Assembly (NCBI GenBank): GCA_963718295.1
Contig: CAVQYV010000008.1
Location: 186,001-250,000 of the forward strand
Source: CAVQYV01 sp963718295 [NCBI: uncultured Methylomirabilota bacterium]
GTDB lineage: Bacteria; Methylomirabilota; Methylomirabilia; CAVQYV01
DNA: 64,000 bases
Direction of reading: 5' to 3'
Every line of letters begins with the position of its first letter. Within the stretch, counting starts at the first letter, position 1. This document shows positions 43,262-53,085 of this stretch, piece by piece. A program made the translations under genes and the position numbers. The notes beneath the pieces are model-generated. The model was not told the origin of the DNA and made no database searches. It worked only from the letters and a program-made list of their open reading frames with translations.

Positions 43262-44581
43262 CTTCCCTCCAGCCCAAAGAGCTCCCAGGCGTTGTTCCGC
43301 AGGATCTTTCTTCCCATCTCCAGGGCCTCCTCTTCCGAGAGATAACCTTCTTTCACCTTTTCGGTGAGGACCTGGGCTACGCCCTCCCTGGCCATGCGCG
43401 CATGGGCATAGGAGCCTTCCACGAAGCGATAATCGCCGCCGAAGCCCAGGATCTTGTTGGAGGGAATCGTCTCGATCCATTCGTGCAAGATGCGCCTTCC
43501 CGCGCTGGGTGAGATGATCCAGACCCAGCAGAGATCAGCCCAGACATTGGGGAAGTTCTTGGCCAGACAGGCAACCTCGCCGCTGTAAGGGTAGCCTGCA
43601 TGGAAGAGGTCGAACCTGACTTCTCCATATTCCAGGAAGAGGTCGGTGAGGAGAAGGGGCCGGGAGTTGCCCAGTACGTTTCCCACGCCCTCCTGCAGGC
43701 CCGGTGTGGACTTGGATCGGCAGATTGTGTTCCAGGGCGCATCGTATGACCTGGTGCATCATGTAGTCCTGCAAGGGCTTACAATCCTCCCAGGATGGAC
43801 CCTCGCCTCCCCCTGGGTGGAATCGGAAGCGCAGGGGATCGACATGGGAGACGATGCGGTTGAAGATCATCTCCGCCTCGTGACGGGTGGGTCTCTTGTA
43901 GTCGAGAGTGCGAAAATAGGCCAGGGCTGTCTTGACCGCCACGATTCCCCTCTGAAGCGCCTGGGCAAAGGCAGCCTCCAATGCCTTCTCCAGATCTCCC
44001 AGGGAATGGATGGAGCGATGGGTGCTCTCCTCCAGGGTGTCCAGATGACCCCGGGTGCGGGAGGCGATGAGACTATCAAAACGGCCAACAGGAGCGAAGA
44101 TCTCATAGTCCACCGGATCGCTCTCGTAATAGATGGGATCGAGGATCGCAACCTCGATCCTCGCCTGCTCCTTCATCACCTTGCGGTACCAGCCAGGCTG
44201 GTTGGCAGCACTGATCTTCTCCGAAAGCTCCCTCCAGGTGGACTCGTTGATGTCCCCGATCCCAAAGAGATCTCGGGCGGCAAGGATCAGGGCCCGCCCG
44301 TAGCCGGTGGATCGTGCATGCTTCCAGAAGGGAGCAAAATCCCCCCATCTTTCTTCCAAGGGCCTGCTGGAATCTCGGATCCGCTCCAGGGTTGGTATGC
44401 TCATCCCCGCGGAGACCAGATCGGAGGAGGCATAGTGAAGGAGCCAGACAGAGAAGAAGTCCGTGGGCTCTTCATTTCTCGCCCGCTCGGGGACGGTATG
44501 CTCGTGGGTATCCACCAGGTAAATCTCATCGATCTCATTCCGGATTCTGGTCGCCAAGCCATCCTTGTCCGCCATATTCAC
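43249..44581 (-). pseudogene. Amidohydrolase-2-like gene with one frameshift
   Basis: Reading from the ATG near 44581: DEIYLVDTHEHTVPERA (metal HxH), LERIRDSSRPLEERWGDFAPFWKHARSTGYGRAL, RRGIVAVK-like GIVAVKTALAYFRTLDY, and LPIQVHTG (metal His). After a single extra G near 43703 the next frame continues VGNVLGNSRPLLLTDLFLEYGEVRFDLFHAGYPYSGEVACLAKNFPNVWADLCW (metal His in FHAGYPY) to LGFGGDYRFVEG and the stop at 43249. Repaired length about 444 residues. These are zinc-type TIM-barrel hydrolases or decarboxylases. Everything else is intact, so the indel may be an assembly error. Confidence 0.75.
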
Positions 44582-44590
44582 TCCCGTATC

Positions 44591-45190
44591 TCAGTGGGGT
44601 TTGGAAATGCAGCAAAAACCGGCCTTCCGGCATATGAGTACCGCTGCTGCGACCTTGATCAAATCTCCGGGCAAGAAGGGAAGGACCCCCAGCATCAGGC
44701 CTTGCCTGAGGCTGCAGTGGAGCCAGATCGAGAGTTGCAGCAGACCCAAGGTGTAAATGATCAGGGAGCCGAGGCCCATAGCCGCCAGGGCCCTCCTACC
44801 GGCCGGGCGACTCTCCGTCTCCATGATGGCTCCTACAACCCAGGCAGCTAAGGGGAATGCCAGCAGATATCCGCCAGTAGGTCCCCACAGGCGGGATAGG
44901 CCCATGGCGCCTCCTGACCAGATGGGCAAACCGACGCTGCCCATGAGGATATACAAGATCTGGGATGCAACGCCTCCTCCCTTCCCCAAACAGGCCCCGG
45001 AGAGGAGGACCCATAGGGTTTGCAGGGTGAAGGGAACGGGTGTAAAGGGGAGCGGAATAGAGACGAAGGCCCCCAGGGCCGTCATCAGGGAGAAGAGCCA
45101 TACGCTGATCATCTTACTGAAAGCGGGGTTCAAGGGTATGGCCCCATTCGCCCAATGTTCGATTTTTGCTCTCGCGGCGACCGTTCCCAT
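44591..45190 (-). CDS. bioY: BioY biotin-uptake S component
   Basis: 199 residues with six membrane helices. Conserved BioY features: LMTALGAFVSIPLPFTPVPFTLQTLWVLLSGACLGKGGGVASQILYILMGSVGLPIWSGGAMGLSRLWGPTGGYLLAFPLAAWVVG and a C-terminal PFLPGDLIKVAAAVLI. BioY binds biotin in ECF transporters or works alone. The start is ATG 45190 with GAGGAGG seven bases upstream; an upstream in-frame extension is not used. No ECF ATPase or EcfT gene is adjacent, as is common for solitary BioY. Confidence 0.92.
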   Translation of the reverse strand: MGTVAARAKIEHWANGAIPLNPAFSKMISVWLFSLMTALGAFVSIPLPFTPVPFTLQTLWVLLSGACLGKGGGVASQILYILMGSVGLPIWSGGAMGLSRLWGPTGGYLLAFPLAAWVVGAIMETESRPAGRRALAAMGLGSLIIYTLGLLQLSIWLHCSLRQGLMLGVLPFLPGDLIKVAAAVLICRKAGFCCISKPH

Positions 45191-45275
45191 CCTGTTCCTC
45201 CTCTGACTCGGAAGGCAAACCGAGCCCACGCCCAAGACCTGCCTTCCCGGTGAATTTTCCAAGAGATCCGGTAAG

Positions 45276-45304
45276 CCTATACTATTTTGATCTCCTGGTG
45301 TCAA
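45276..45304 (-). promoter_or_regulatory. bioY promoter
   Basis: Minus strand TTGACA (45299-45304), 17-base spacer, TATAGG (45276-45281). Start near 45269, about 79 bases before the ATG. Confidence 0.7.
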
Positions 45305-45346
45305 TATGGATAGGCCTTTGATGCAGGGCGGAGGAGAAGAATTTCC

Positions 45347-45376
45347 TTGACAGGGGTTGAAGGGAGGGCATATTTT
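45347..45376 (+). promoter_or_regulatory. Promoter of the thioredoxin reductase gene
   Basis: TTGACA 45347-45352, 18-base spacer, TATTTT 45371-45376; start near 45383, 22 bases before the ATG. Confidence 0.55.
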
Positions 45377-45404
45377 TACTTGTGCGTTTCGCGCACTTGC
45401 AAGG

Positions 45405-46352
45405 ATGAAGATAGCCTTGGACGAAATCTACGATGTGATCATTATTGGAGGAGGGCCCGCAGGATCAGCCGCTGCCATCTATGCGGCAAGGGCTCGCCTG
45501 CGGACGCTGGTCCTGGATAAAGGAGCCTCGGAAGGGGCGCTGGCCTGGGCGCATAAGATCGCGAACTATCCGGGGAGTGCCGGGGAGATTCCGGGGAAGG
45601 ATCTCCTCACGATCATGATTCATCAAGCCGAGGGATTTGGCGCGAGATATGTCCAGGCGCAGGCCTTGGGGGCCGAGCTCGAAAGGAATCCCAAGGAGAT
45701 CCTCACCGACCGGGGTAGCTATCAGGGCAGGGCGATCATCGTTGCCACCGGGGCGATGGCCAGGAAAGACCGAGTCCTGGGGGAGCAGGAATTCCTGGGG
45801 AGAGGGGTGAGTTATTGTGCCACCTGCGATGGTGCCTTCTTCCGGGGAGAAGAGGTGGCCTTGGCTGGCGATGGAGATCTGGCCCTGGAGGAGGCGTTGG
45901 CGGTCTGCCAGCATGCGGCCCGGGTGTATCTGCTGGCTCCTGCCCCTTCCCTCAAGGGGGAAAAGGACCTCATCCAGCGAGTTCTCAATGAACCCAAAAT
46001 CGAAATCCTGTATCAGACCCGGCTGGTCAGCATCGAGGGAGGAGAAGAGGTAGGCTCGGTCCGGGTCATTACGGCGGCGAAAGGCGAGCGGGATCTCTCG
46101 GTGAAGGGGGTATTTATCTACCTCAAAGGGAGGAGCCCTGAGGTGGAATTTCTGCGCGATTTCCTGCAAATGGGAGGCGAAGGGTGCATTCAGGTGAATC
46201 GGCAGATGGAAACCAACCTCCCTGGGGTCTTTGCCGCGGGGGATGTGCTCTGCAAGGAATTGAAGCAGGCGGTGGTTGCGGCAGGGGAGGGCTGTACCGC
46301 GGCCCTTTCTGCCCTTCGGTACCTGCAGCGTTCTCAAGTTGTCAGTCAGTGA
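45405..46352 (+). CDS. trxB: Thioredoxin reductase-like flavoprotein
   Basis: 315 residues, standard length. FAD site VIIIGGGPAGSAAAIYAAR near residue 11, redox pair in YCATCDGAFF (about 138-147), a second dinucleotide region VALAGDGDLALEEAL, and the FAD end motif LPGVFAAGDVLCKELKQAVVAAGEGCTAAL. In canonical enzymes the second site reads GGGDSA; GDGDLA is slightly different, and the NADPH Arg pair is not clear, so the electron donor might be another nucleotide or ferredoxin. ATG 45405 chosen by homology. The HtrA gene follows after 15 bases. Confidence 0.82.
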   Translation: MKIALDEIYDVIIIGGGPAGSAAAIYAARARLRTLVLDKGASEGALAWAHKIANYPGSAGEIPGKDLLTIMIHQAEGFGARYVQAQALGAELERNPKEILTDRGSYQGRAIIVATGAMARKDRVLGEQEFLGRGVSYCATCDGAFFRGEEVALAGDGDLALEEALAVCQHAARVYLLAPAPSLKGEKDLIQRVLNEPKIEILYQTRLVSIEGGEEVGSVRVITAAKGERDLSVKGVFIYLKGRSPEVEFLRDFLQMGGEGCIQVNRQMETNLPGVFAAGDVLCKELKQAVVAAGEGCTAALSALRYLQRSQVVSQ

Positions 46353-46367
46353 TATGGAGGGTTGAGC

Positions 46368-47465
46368 ATGTTTGGGGACACCCGTAGGCGGGCCGTTCTG
46401 GTTGGAATGAGATGGGCCTTTGCTTTTGCTTTCATTCTGCTTTTTCCCCCGTCCTCTGCCTTCTCCCTTCTCCCCGATGAAGAGGTCAATGCCAGGATTT
46501 ACAGGGAATTCAGCCCGGGGGTGGTCAACGTCACCACTGTGGTGGTGAGCTACGATTTCTTCTTTAATGCCGTCCCCGGTCAGGGCACGGGCTCCGGGTC
46601 CGTCATCGACAAAGAGGGCCACATCCTGACCAATCACCATGTCATTGAGAAGGCGAATCAGATTCAGGTGACTCTCGCGGATGGCGGGAGGTTCCCTGCT
46701 CGCCTGATCGGAGCGGATCCCAATAATGACCTGGCAGTGATCCAAATTGACGCGCCCGCCGACCGACTCACGGTGATTCCCCTGGGCAGCTCTTCCGACC
46801 TGCAGGTGGGCCAGAAGGTCCTGGCGATCGGCAACCCCTTTGGCCTGGACCGCACCCTCACGATAGGGATTGTCAGCTCCCTGGGGAGGAGCATCCGGGC
46901 CCAAAATGGGAGGCTGATTCGAGGGATTATCCAGACCGATGCGGCGATCAACCCGGGAAACTCAGGGGGTCCATTGATGGATACCAATGGGCGCATCATC
47001 GGGGTGAATAGTGCCATATTCAGCCCCAGCAGGAGCAATATCGGCATCGGATTTGCGATCCCGGTGGAGGTCGCCAAGAAGGTGATTCCTCAGATCATCG
47101 CCAAGGGTTATTTCTCCCATGCCTGGCTGGGAATCTCCGGGCAAGATGTGAGTCCGGAGACCGCCAAGGCATTGAATCTGCCAGCCTCTCGCGGCGTGCT
47201 GATCGCCCAGGTGGTCGACGGAAGCCCGGCGGAGAAGGCGGGCCTCCGTGGCGGGAATCAATCGGAACAGATCTATAATCAAAGGCTGATTATCGGAGGA
47301 GACCTGATCACCGAGATCGATGGCAAGGCGATAGAGGGAGTAGATGCCCTGTCCAACTGTGTCGAGGACAAGAATCCGGGGGATGGTCTTCATCTCACGA
47401 TCCTGAGGGATGGGGAACCGCAGACGATCGAGGTGACCCTGGAGGAATGGCCCCGTGAGAAGTGA
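46368..47465 (+). CDS. HtrA/DegP-type serine protease
   Basis: 365 residues. Signal or anchor helix about 14-32, trypsin-like domain with the triad His in ILTNHHVIE, Asp in NNDLAVI and Ser in NPGNSGGPL, and one PDZ domain from about 245 (WLGISGQDVSPETAKALNLPASRGVLIAQVVDGSPAEKAGLRGG). One PDZ and a possible membrane anchor are DegS-like, but anchoring cannot be decided. Acts in the periplasm on misfolded or regulatory substrates. GGAGG eight bases before ATG 46368. Lies between two redox genes, hinting at an envelope-stress cluster. Confidence 0.9.
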   Translation: MFGDTRRRAVLVGMRWAFAFAFILLFPPSSAFSLLPDEEVNARIYREFSPGVVNVTTVVVSYDFFFNAVPGQGTGSGSVIDKEGHILTNHHVIEKANQIQVTLADGGRFPARLIGADPNNDLAVIQIDAPADRLTVIPLGSSSDLQVGQKVLAIGNPFGLDRTLTIGIVSSLGRSIRAQNGRLIRGIIQTDAAINPGNSGGPLMDTNGRIIGVNSAIFSPSRSNIGIGFAIPVEVAKKVIPQIIAKGYFSHAWLGISGQDVSPETAKALNLPASRGVLIAQVVDGSPAEKAGLRGGNQSEQIYNQRLIIGGDLITEIDGKAIEGVDALSNCVEDKNPGDGLHLTILRDGEPQTIEVTLEEWPREK

Positions 47466-47513
47466 AGCCCGACCGGGCAGAAATCGGAGACCCTCGTCCC
47501 GGATTGGAGAGTT

Positions 47514-47945
47514 ATGAGCGAGGAAGGAAGGACCATTGGGATCGACCTGGAGCTGATTCAGGACTATCAATTCCGGGCTACCTTTGATATAGAGGGCATG
47601 CAGGACCTGATTCTGGATGAGCCTGATCCCCTGGGGGCTGGAAAGGGCCCCAACCCGGCCCGTCTTCTCGCGCTCTCGGCAGCGGGCTGCCTGGGGGCGA
47701 GCCTCCTCTTTTGCCTGCGAAAAGCGAGGGTGGAGGTGAAGGGCATGAAGGTCCGCGCCGAGACCACACTGGTCCGGAATGAGACGGGGAGGCTCCGGAT
47801 CGGGGAGATTGGGGTGAAGATTTCCCCTGAACTGGATGCCTCCGGCCAGGAGAGAGCGGGACGTTGCAAGGAGATTTTTGAGGATTTCTGCGTGGTCACC
47901 CAGAGCATTCGGCAGGGGATACCGGTAAGAGTTGCAGTAGAATGA
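47514..47945 (+). CDS. OsmC-family peroxiredoxin-like protein
   Basis: 143 residues. Cys in SAAGCLGASLLFCLRK and in FEDFCVVTQSIRQGIPV match the two OsmC redox positions; LDEPDPLGAGKGPNPARLLALSAAGC is the usual lead-in. It belongs to a branch distinct from the OsmC at 4647 (less Ohr/OsmC-like, more YhfA-like). Probably detoxifies organic hydroperoxides or sulfur-linked oxidants; the latter is a guess from the sulfur oxygenase nearby. GGAG precedes the ATG. It ends only ~100 bases before the second LivK gene. Confidence 0.8.
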   Translation: MSEEGRTIGIDLELIQDYQFRATFDIEGMQDLILDEPDPLGAGKGPNPARLLALSAAGCLGASLLFCLRKARVEVKGMKVRAETTLVRNETGRLRIGEIGVKISPELDASGQERAGRCKEIFEDFCVVTQSIRQGIPVRVAVE

Positions 47946-48048
47946 GGAGGTGATGGGATCGGAGGCTGCTCAGTCGGGATTTTGCGGTGCTTCTACAAGG
48001 AGGAGGGTAGGGAAATGGAGGAGAGAAGAGAAAGGCCTGCTTTCGGAG

Positions 48049-49297
48049 ATGACGCGCCGGGACTTTTTGAGGACGGCGAGCATTTTCAGTCTGGCCGCCA
48101 CATTGGGCGGGAGCAAGGACCTGTTCCTGCCAGCCTGGTCATGGGGCGCGGAGCCGGTAAAGATCGGACATGTCGTCCCTCTCACCGGATTTCTGGCCAT
48201 GACCGGCAGCTACGGTGATCTGGGAGCTAAATTGGCGGTAGAGGAGATCAACAAGAAGGGCGGGGTGCTGGGGCGTCCCCTGGAGATGATCACCGAGGAT
48301 GAGGTCAATCCCGGCGTGGCCGTGCAGAAGACCCGGAAGCTGATCGACAAAGATCGGGTCCAGTGCGGTTTTCGGGACGGTGAGCAGCGCCTGCGCCCTG
48401 GCCATGGGCGATGTGTGCCAGCAGAACAGGGTCCTCTTTATCAACTCCGGGTCGAATTCCGACGAAATTCGCGGATCCAGATGCCATCGATACACGTTTT
48501 GCATCGAGGCCAGCAATACCCAGTATGTGAGTGCGATCGGGCAGTGGCTCATCAAGAGGAGGAAGCTCAATCGATGGTATGTTTTGACCGCCGACTATGC
48601 ATTTGGTCACGATTTGTCCCGTTGCTCCAAGAGGCTTTTGACGCAGCATGGGGGGCAGGAGATCGCCAACGATCTGATCCCTACCGGGACGACTGACTTT
48701 TCCTCCTACATGATCAAGATTCGTAATGCCAAGCCCGATTTGGTCTTCATGAACGTGGCTGGAGCCGATATCACCAACTTCCTCAAGCAATACAAGGAAT
48801 TCGGCTTCAACATCGAGGTCTCCGGTGGGGTGATGGATACGGCCCAGGCCTGGGCGGTGGGCCCGGATGCCATGACCGGGGTATTTCCCCTCGTCTGGTA
48901 CCATAAGAACACCGCCAAGGGCAGCCAGGAATTCGCAGCGGCCTTTGAGAAGAAAGACGGCAAGCCCCCGGAGAATCAGGCCTGGGGGGATTATGTGGGG
49001 GTAAAGGTGATCGCCGCCGCCATGGAGAAGGCCAAATCTACGGACAGCAAGGCCCTGGTGAAGACCCTGGAGAGCTTCCAGTTCGATGGGATGAAGGGAC
49101 GTGCGCTCCATTTCCGGGACTGGGATCACCAGCTGATGCAGCCCATGTACGTCGTGGTCCCCAGGAAGAAGTCCCAGATGAAGGACAAATGGGATATCTG
49201 GCAGGTGCTCGAGGAGGTCCCCACGGCCAAGGACCCGTTGGAATCCATTGCCCTGGCGAGGAAGGATAGTGAGTGCCATCTGGAGTCCGCGGACTAA
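48049..49297 (+). pseudogene. Second Tat-exported LivK-type binding protein gene, one frameshift
   Basis: Paralogue of the 41877 gene. MTRRDFLRTASIFSLAATLGG is the Tat signal, then VKIGHVVPLTGFLAMTGSYGDLGAKLAVEEINKKGG. An extra T at about 48363 changes DRVQAVFGTVSSA to another frame; from 48380 the frame is right again (SSACALAMGDVCQQNRVLFINSGSNSDEI) and runs to 49297. The ATG at 48015 equivalent to the paralogue's start is out of frame, a possible second indel, so 48049 is used. Directly upstream of livH and livMGF, so this is the natural binding protein for that permease. Confidence 0.8.
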
Positions 49298-49504
49298 GGC
49301 TGAGCCGGGTGTTGGCAAGGGGTCTCTTCTAGCGCGTCAGAAAAGGCCTCTCTGGGTGATCGACTGCTGAGAGTCGGGTTGGAGCTGGCGAAGGGATGTG
49401 GGATGATGCTCCCCGCAGCCTTCGCCAGCTCAACTTTTGTATCTGAACCTAAGATCCGGGTCAGCAACAGACCGGCAAAGCCGTTGGCGAAAGGTAGATA
49501 CTGG

Positions 49505-50380
49505 ATGAACTACACCCAATTGCTGGAGTTTGTCATCAATGGCTTCGTTTTGGGAAGCCTCTATGTCATCATGGCCATTGGCCTTTCCCTCATCTTCGGG
49601 ATGATCGGAATCGTCAATTTCGCCCATGGCGTCCTTTATACCCTGGGGGCCTATGGTGCCTTGTTCCTGAAGGACCGTCTGGGCTTCTGGGGAGGGCTCG
49701 CCGTATCTCCGGTGGCCGTAGGGATCATAGGGATGAGCGTCGAGGCCATCTTCCTGAGAAAGATGTACCGGGCCGCTCCGGAGATCGGGCTGCTTTTCAC
49801 CTTTGGACTAGCCATGGTCTTGGAGCAACTGGTCCGCATCGCGTGGGGTCCCACGGGGATTCCCTTCGATATCCCCAACGTGCTCTTTGGGTCCTGGGCG
49901 ATGGGTCCCTTCACCTACTCCAAGTACCGGCTTTTTATATTGATCTTCTCTGCCCTGCTCATAGGTGGCCTCTGGTGGTTTCTGGAGAAGACTCCCTACG
50001 GGATGATCATTCGCGCCGGGAGCCGCGATCCAGAGATGGTGAGGGCCTTGGGCATCAGCCTGAAGCCGATATTGACCTTCGTATTTGGCCTGGGGGTGGC
50101 CCTGGCCGCTCTGTCTGGAGTCCTCACCGCCCCGCTGGCCGGTGTGCAGCCGGCCATGGGGACCAATGTGGGAACCGCCGCCTTCGTGGTTGTGACCATC
50201 GGGGGACTGGGCAGTTTCTGGGGAGCGGTGATCGCGGGCCTCCTGGTAGGAGAGGTGATCAGCCTGAGCATCCTCTTCTGGCCCCCCATGGCAGAGGCTT
50301 CCATGTATGTACTGATGATTATCATTCTATTGTTGAGGCCGAGAGGGCTCCTCGGCGAGAAATGGGAGAGATTTGATTGA
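49505..50380 (+). CDS. livH: LivH-type ABC permease
   Basis: 291 residues, about eight membrane helices. LLEFVINGFVLGSLYVIMAIGLSLIFGMIGIVNFAHGVLYTLGAYGA is the hallmark start, and MVRALGISLKPILTFVFGLGVALAALSGVL is the cytoplasmic coupling region. Its stop overlaps the start of the LivMGF gene. ATG 49505 agrees with the family; about 125 bases of open frame upstream have no homology. Forms the inner-membrane channel with LivM for branched-chain amino acids or related acids. Confidence 0.9.
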   Translation: MNYTQLLEFVINGFVLGSLYVIMAIGLSLIFGMIGIVNFAHGVLYTLGAYGALFLKDRLGFWGGLAVSPVAVGIIGMSVEAIFLRKMYRAAPEIGLLFTFGLAMVLEQLVRIAWGPTGIPFDIPNVLFGSWAMGPFTYSKYRLFILIFSALLIGGLWWFLEKTPYGMIIRAGSRDPEMVRALGISLKPILTFVFGLGVALAALSGVLTAPLAGVQPAMGTNVGTAAFVVVTIGGLGSFWGAVIAGLLVGEVISLSILFWPPMAEASMYVLMIIILLLRPRGLLGEKWERFD

Positions 50381-53028
50381 TGAAGAATTCCTCGTCAGAC
50401 CACAACCCGTTACGAATTCTATGGCATCCCTTGACTCTGCTCCTGGGATTGCTGATCATCCTGCCATTTGTCATCGTCCGACTCCATTCCACCGTTTCTC
50501 TGGCCACGGAGATCCTCATCTTTTCCCTCCTGGCCTTAGGCTATAATATCCTGTTGGGTTATACGGGACTCCTATCCTTTGGCCATGGCGCCTTCTTCGG
50601 GATTGGGGCCTATGCGGCGGCCTTGATCCAGAAGAACTTCATCCCAGGGATGATCACTCCCATAATCGCAGGGATCATATTTGCGACTCTTCTGGGGGTA
50701 ATCATCGGCTTTCTCTTGATGAGGAAACGAGGAGTCTATTTTGCGTTGCTTACGCTGGCCTTTACCCAGATGTTCTTTTACATCGTCTACCGCTGGACAG
50801 CCTTGACGGGGGGAGAGAATGGCCTGGGAGGGATCAACCGCTTCCCCCTGGGCATTCCGGGCTTCTTCACGTTGGATTTGAGGGAGCCTCTCGTCTACTA
50901 CTATTTCGTGTTGGCGATCATGATGATCTCCGCCCTGCTCATCTGGAAGATCGTCCGCTCGCCATTCGGACGCGTGCTCCAGGCCATTCGGGAGAATGAA
51001 CAGCGGGCCTCCTGTGTGGGTTATGACCCCAAAAAATACAAGCTCCTGGGGTTCGTCCTTTCCACCTCCTTCGCGGGGTTGGCAGGGAGCCTCTATGCCT
51101 TCTTGCTCTATTTCTGCTATCCCGAGGCCACCCACGTCACCTTTTCGGGAGAAATCGTGGCCATGACCGTGGTAGGAGGGATGCGCAGCTTTTTCGGACC
51201 CATCGTGGGGGCCGCGGTCTTCGTCTTCCTCAGAGATACCCTCTCCACGCTAACCGAGAACTGGATGGTGATCTTTGGCCTGGTCTTCATGGGCTTCATC
51301 CTCTTCTCTCCCAATGGGATCATGGGGATCGCAATCGCCCTGACCGGCTACCTCAGGGGCCGAAAGGACAAATCCGGCAAAAGCGACGAACCCCGTTCGG
51401 TCCAGGGGGACTCCGTCGTCGATTCGAACCTCCACGAAAGACAGGAGGGCAACCCCGGCAATCCGGGGACTCCGGCGCCAGTGGAGGTTCCCCTTTCGAA
51501 AAACGATAAGAGATTGGAAGGGCGCCCCGAGGTCCTGGTGGCCAAGGGGGTGACCAAACGTTTTGGAGCCCTGGTGGCCGTCAACGAGGTGGATTTGTCG
51601 GTGAAGGAAGGAGAGCTCCGCTCGATCATTGGACCCAATGGGGCGGGCAAGACAACCTTCTTCAATGTACTGTCTGGCCTGCTACCCTATGACGGGGGAG
51701 AGTTCCATTTCAAGGGGAGGCGGATCACCGGGATGCTTCCCCATCAGATCGTGGCCTGCGGGATCTCGCGGTCCTTCCAGATCATCAGCATATTCAAGGA
51801 GCTGTCGGTCTATGAGAATGTCCGGGTCGTGATTCAGGCCAAAAGCAGATACCGCTTTTCCCTCTTTTCTCAAACGGAGAAGTTGAAGGATCTCAATTCG
51901 GAGGCCCAATCCATTCTGGAGACGATCGCCCTGGCGGAAAAGGCCTCGATGACGGCCAGCAGCCTCTCCCATGGAGATCAGAGACTGCTCGAGATTGGAA
52001 TCGCCCTGGCCACTCATCCCGAGCTCTTGCTCCTGGATGAGCCTTTGGCCGGCCTTTCCGCGCGCGACCGAATTCGGGTGTCCGAGCTCATCAAGCGCCT
52101 GGCTGGCACCTACACCATCCTCCTGATTGAACATGACATCGATCGGGTCCTGGCACTCTCGGATCGTATCACGGTCCTTCACCAGGGCCAGGTGATCGCC
52201 GAGGGCACCCCGGCCGAGATCCAGCAAAACCAGAAGGTGCAAGAGGCGTATCTCGGCGGCATCAAGATGGGCGAGGAACATGTCATCGCGGGGGCGGAAG
52301 CTGGCGCTGCTGTCTGCGAGGTTTCCAGCGGAGAGGCGCTGTTGGCGGTAGAGGGGATCAATTCCTTCTATGGGAAGAGTCATATTCTTCACGATGTGTG
52401 CCTGCAGGTCTTGAAGGGAGAGGTGGTCTGCCTCCTGGGCCGTAATGGGGCAGGCAAGACCACGACCTTGTGCAGCATCATGGGGATTGTGCCCCCTCGA
52501 AGCGGAAGCATCCGATATCGGGGCCAGGCGATTGCAGGCCATTCAGCGGAGCAGATTGCCCGTCTGGGCATCGGGTGGGTGCCCCAGGGGAGGAGGATCT
52601 TCCCCAATCTGACGGTGATGGAGAACCTCAATCTGGCCAAACGAGACGGGACAGGGCAATGGAACATCGAAAAGATCTTTGGGCTATTTCCCCAACTGCA
52701 AAGGTTCAAGGGCCGAAGGGGCGATACCCTGAGCGGCGGGGAATTGCAGATGCTGGCCATAGCCCGGGCCCTGATGAGCAATCCGGAACTGCTGATGCTG
52801 GATGAGCCGTTTGAAGGCTTGGCCCCGACCATTGTGGAAGGGATCTGGAAGGTAATCCAGGAGATCAAGGCTGAGACTACGATCCTCCTGGTGGAGCAGA
52901 ACGCGGACCTGGCGCTGGCCATTGCGAATCGGGCCTATGTGCTCAACAATGGGGTGATGGTCCATTCGGGCCCGGCGAGAGAGCTCATGGCTGACCGCGA
53001 GCTTCGGGTCAAGCTGTTGGGGGTTTAA
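50380..53028 (+). CDS. LivM-LivG-LivF triple fusion
   Basis: 882 residues in one open frame. Residues about 1-325 are the LivM permease (ILIFSLLALGYNILLGYTGLLSFGHGAFFGIGAYAAAL; GRVLQAIRENEQRASCVGYDPKKYKL). A hydrophilic Gly/Pro/Ser-rich linker runs to about 384. Then LivG-type ATPase: Walker A GPNGAGKTT (~417), signature LSHGDQRLLEIGIALA (~527), Walker B LLLLDEPLAGLS, H-loop EHDID. After ~640, LivF-type ATPase: GRNGAGKTTTLCSIMG (~686), LSGGELQMLAIARAL (~784), LLMLDEPFEGLAP. These are normally three proteins. No break or stop is visible at either junction. A TTG three bases upstream is an alternative start. Confidence 0.9.
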   Translation: MKNSSSDHNPLRILWHPLTLLLGLLIILPFVIVRLHSTVSLATEILIFSLLALGYNILLGYTGLLSFGHGAFFGIGAYAAALIQKNFIPGMITPIIAGIIFATLLGVIIGFLLMRKRGVYFALLTLAFTQMFFYIVYRWTALTGGENGLGGINRFPLGIPGFFTLDLREPLVYYYFVLAIMMISALLIWKIVRSPFGRVLQAIRENEQRASCVGYDPKKYKLLGFVLSTSFAGLAGSLYAFLLYFCYPEATHVTFSGEIVAMTVVGGMRSFFGPIVGAAVFVFLRDTLSTLTENWMVIFGLVFMGFILFSPNGIMGIAIALTGYLRGRKDKSGKSDEPRSVQGDSVVDSNLHERQEGNPGNPGTPAPVEVPLSKNDKRLEGRPEVLVAKGVTKRFGALVAVNEVDLSVKEGELRSIIGPNGAGKTTFFNVLSGLLPYDGGEFHFKGRRITGMLPHQIVACGISRSFQIISIFKELSVYENVRVVIQAKSRYRFSLFSQTEKLKDLNSEAQSILETIALAEKASMTASSLSHGDQRLLEIGIALATHPELLLLDEPLAGLSARDRIRVSELIKRLAGTYTILLIEHDIDRVLALSDRITVLHQGQVIAEGTPAEIQQNQKVQEAYLGGIKMGEEHVIAGAEAGAAVCEVSSGEALLAVEGINSFYGKSHILHDVCLQVLKGEVVCLLGRNGAGKTTTLCSIMGIVPPRSGSIRYRGQAIAGHSAEQIARLGIGWVPQGRRIFPNLTVMENLNLAKRDGTGQWNIEKIFGLFPQLQRFKGRRGDTLSGGELQMLAIARALMSNPELLMLDEPFEGLAPTIVEGIWKVIQEIKAETTILLVEQNADLALAIANRAYVLNNGVMVHSGPARELMADRELRVKLLGV

Positions 53029-53085
53029 GGTGAAGATGGGATAAGGGATTTTCTGGGGTGGCTCGTCACCAAAGGAGGCAGGGCC

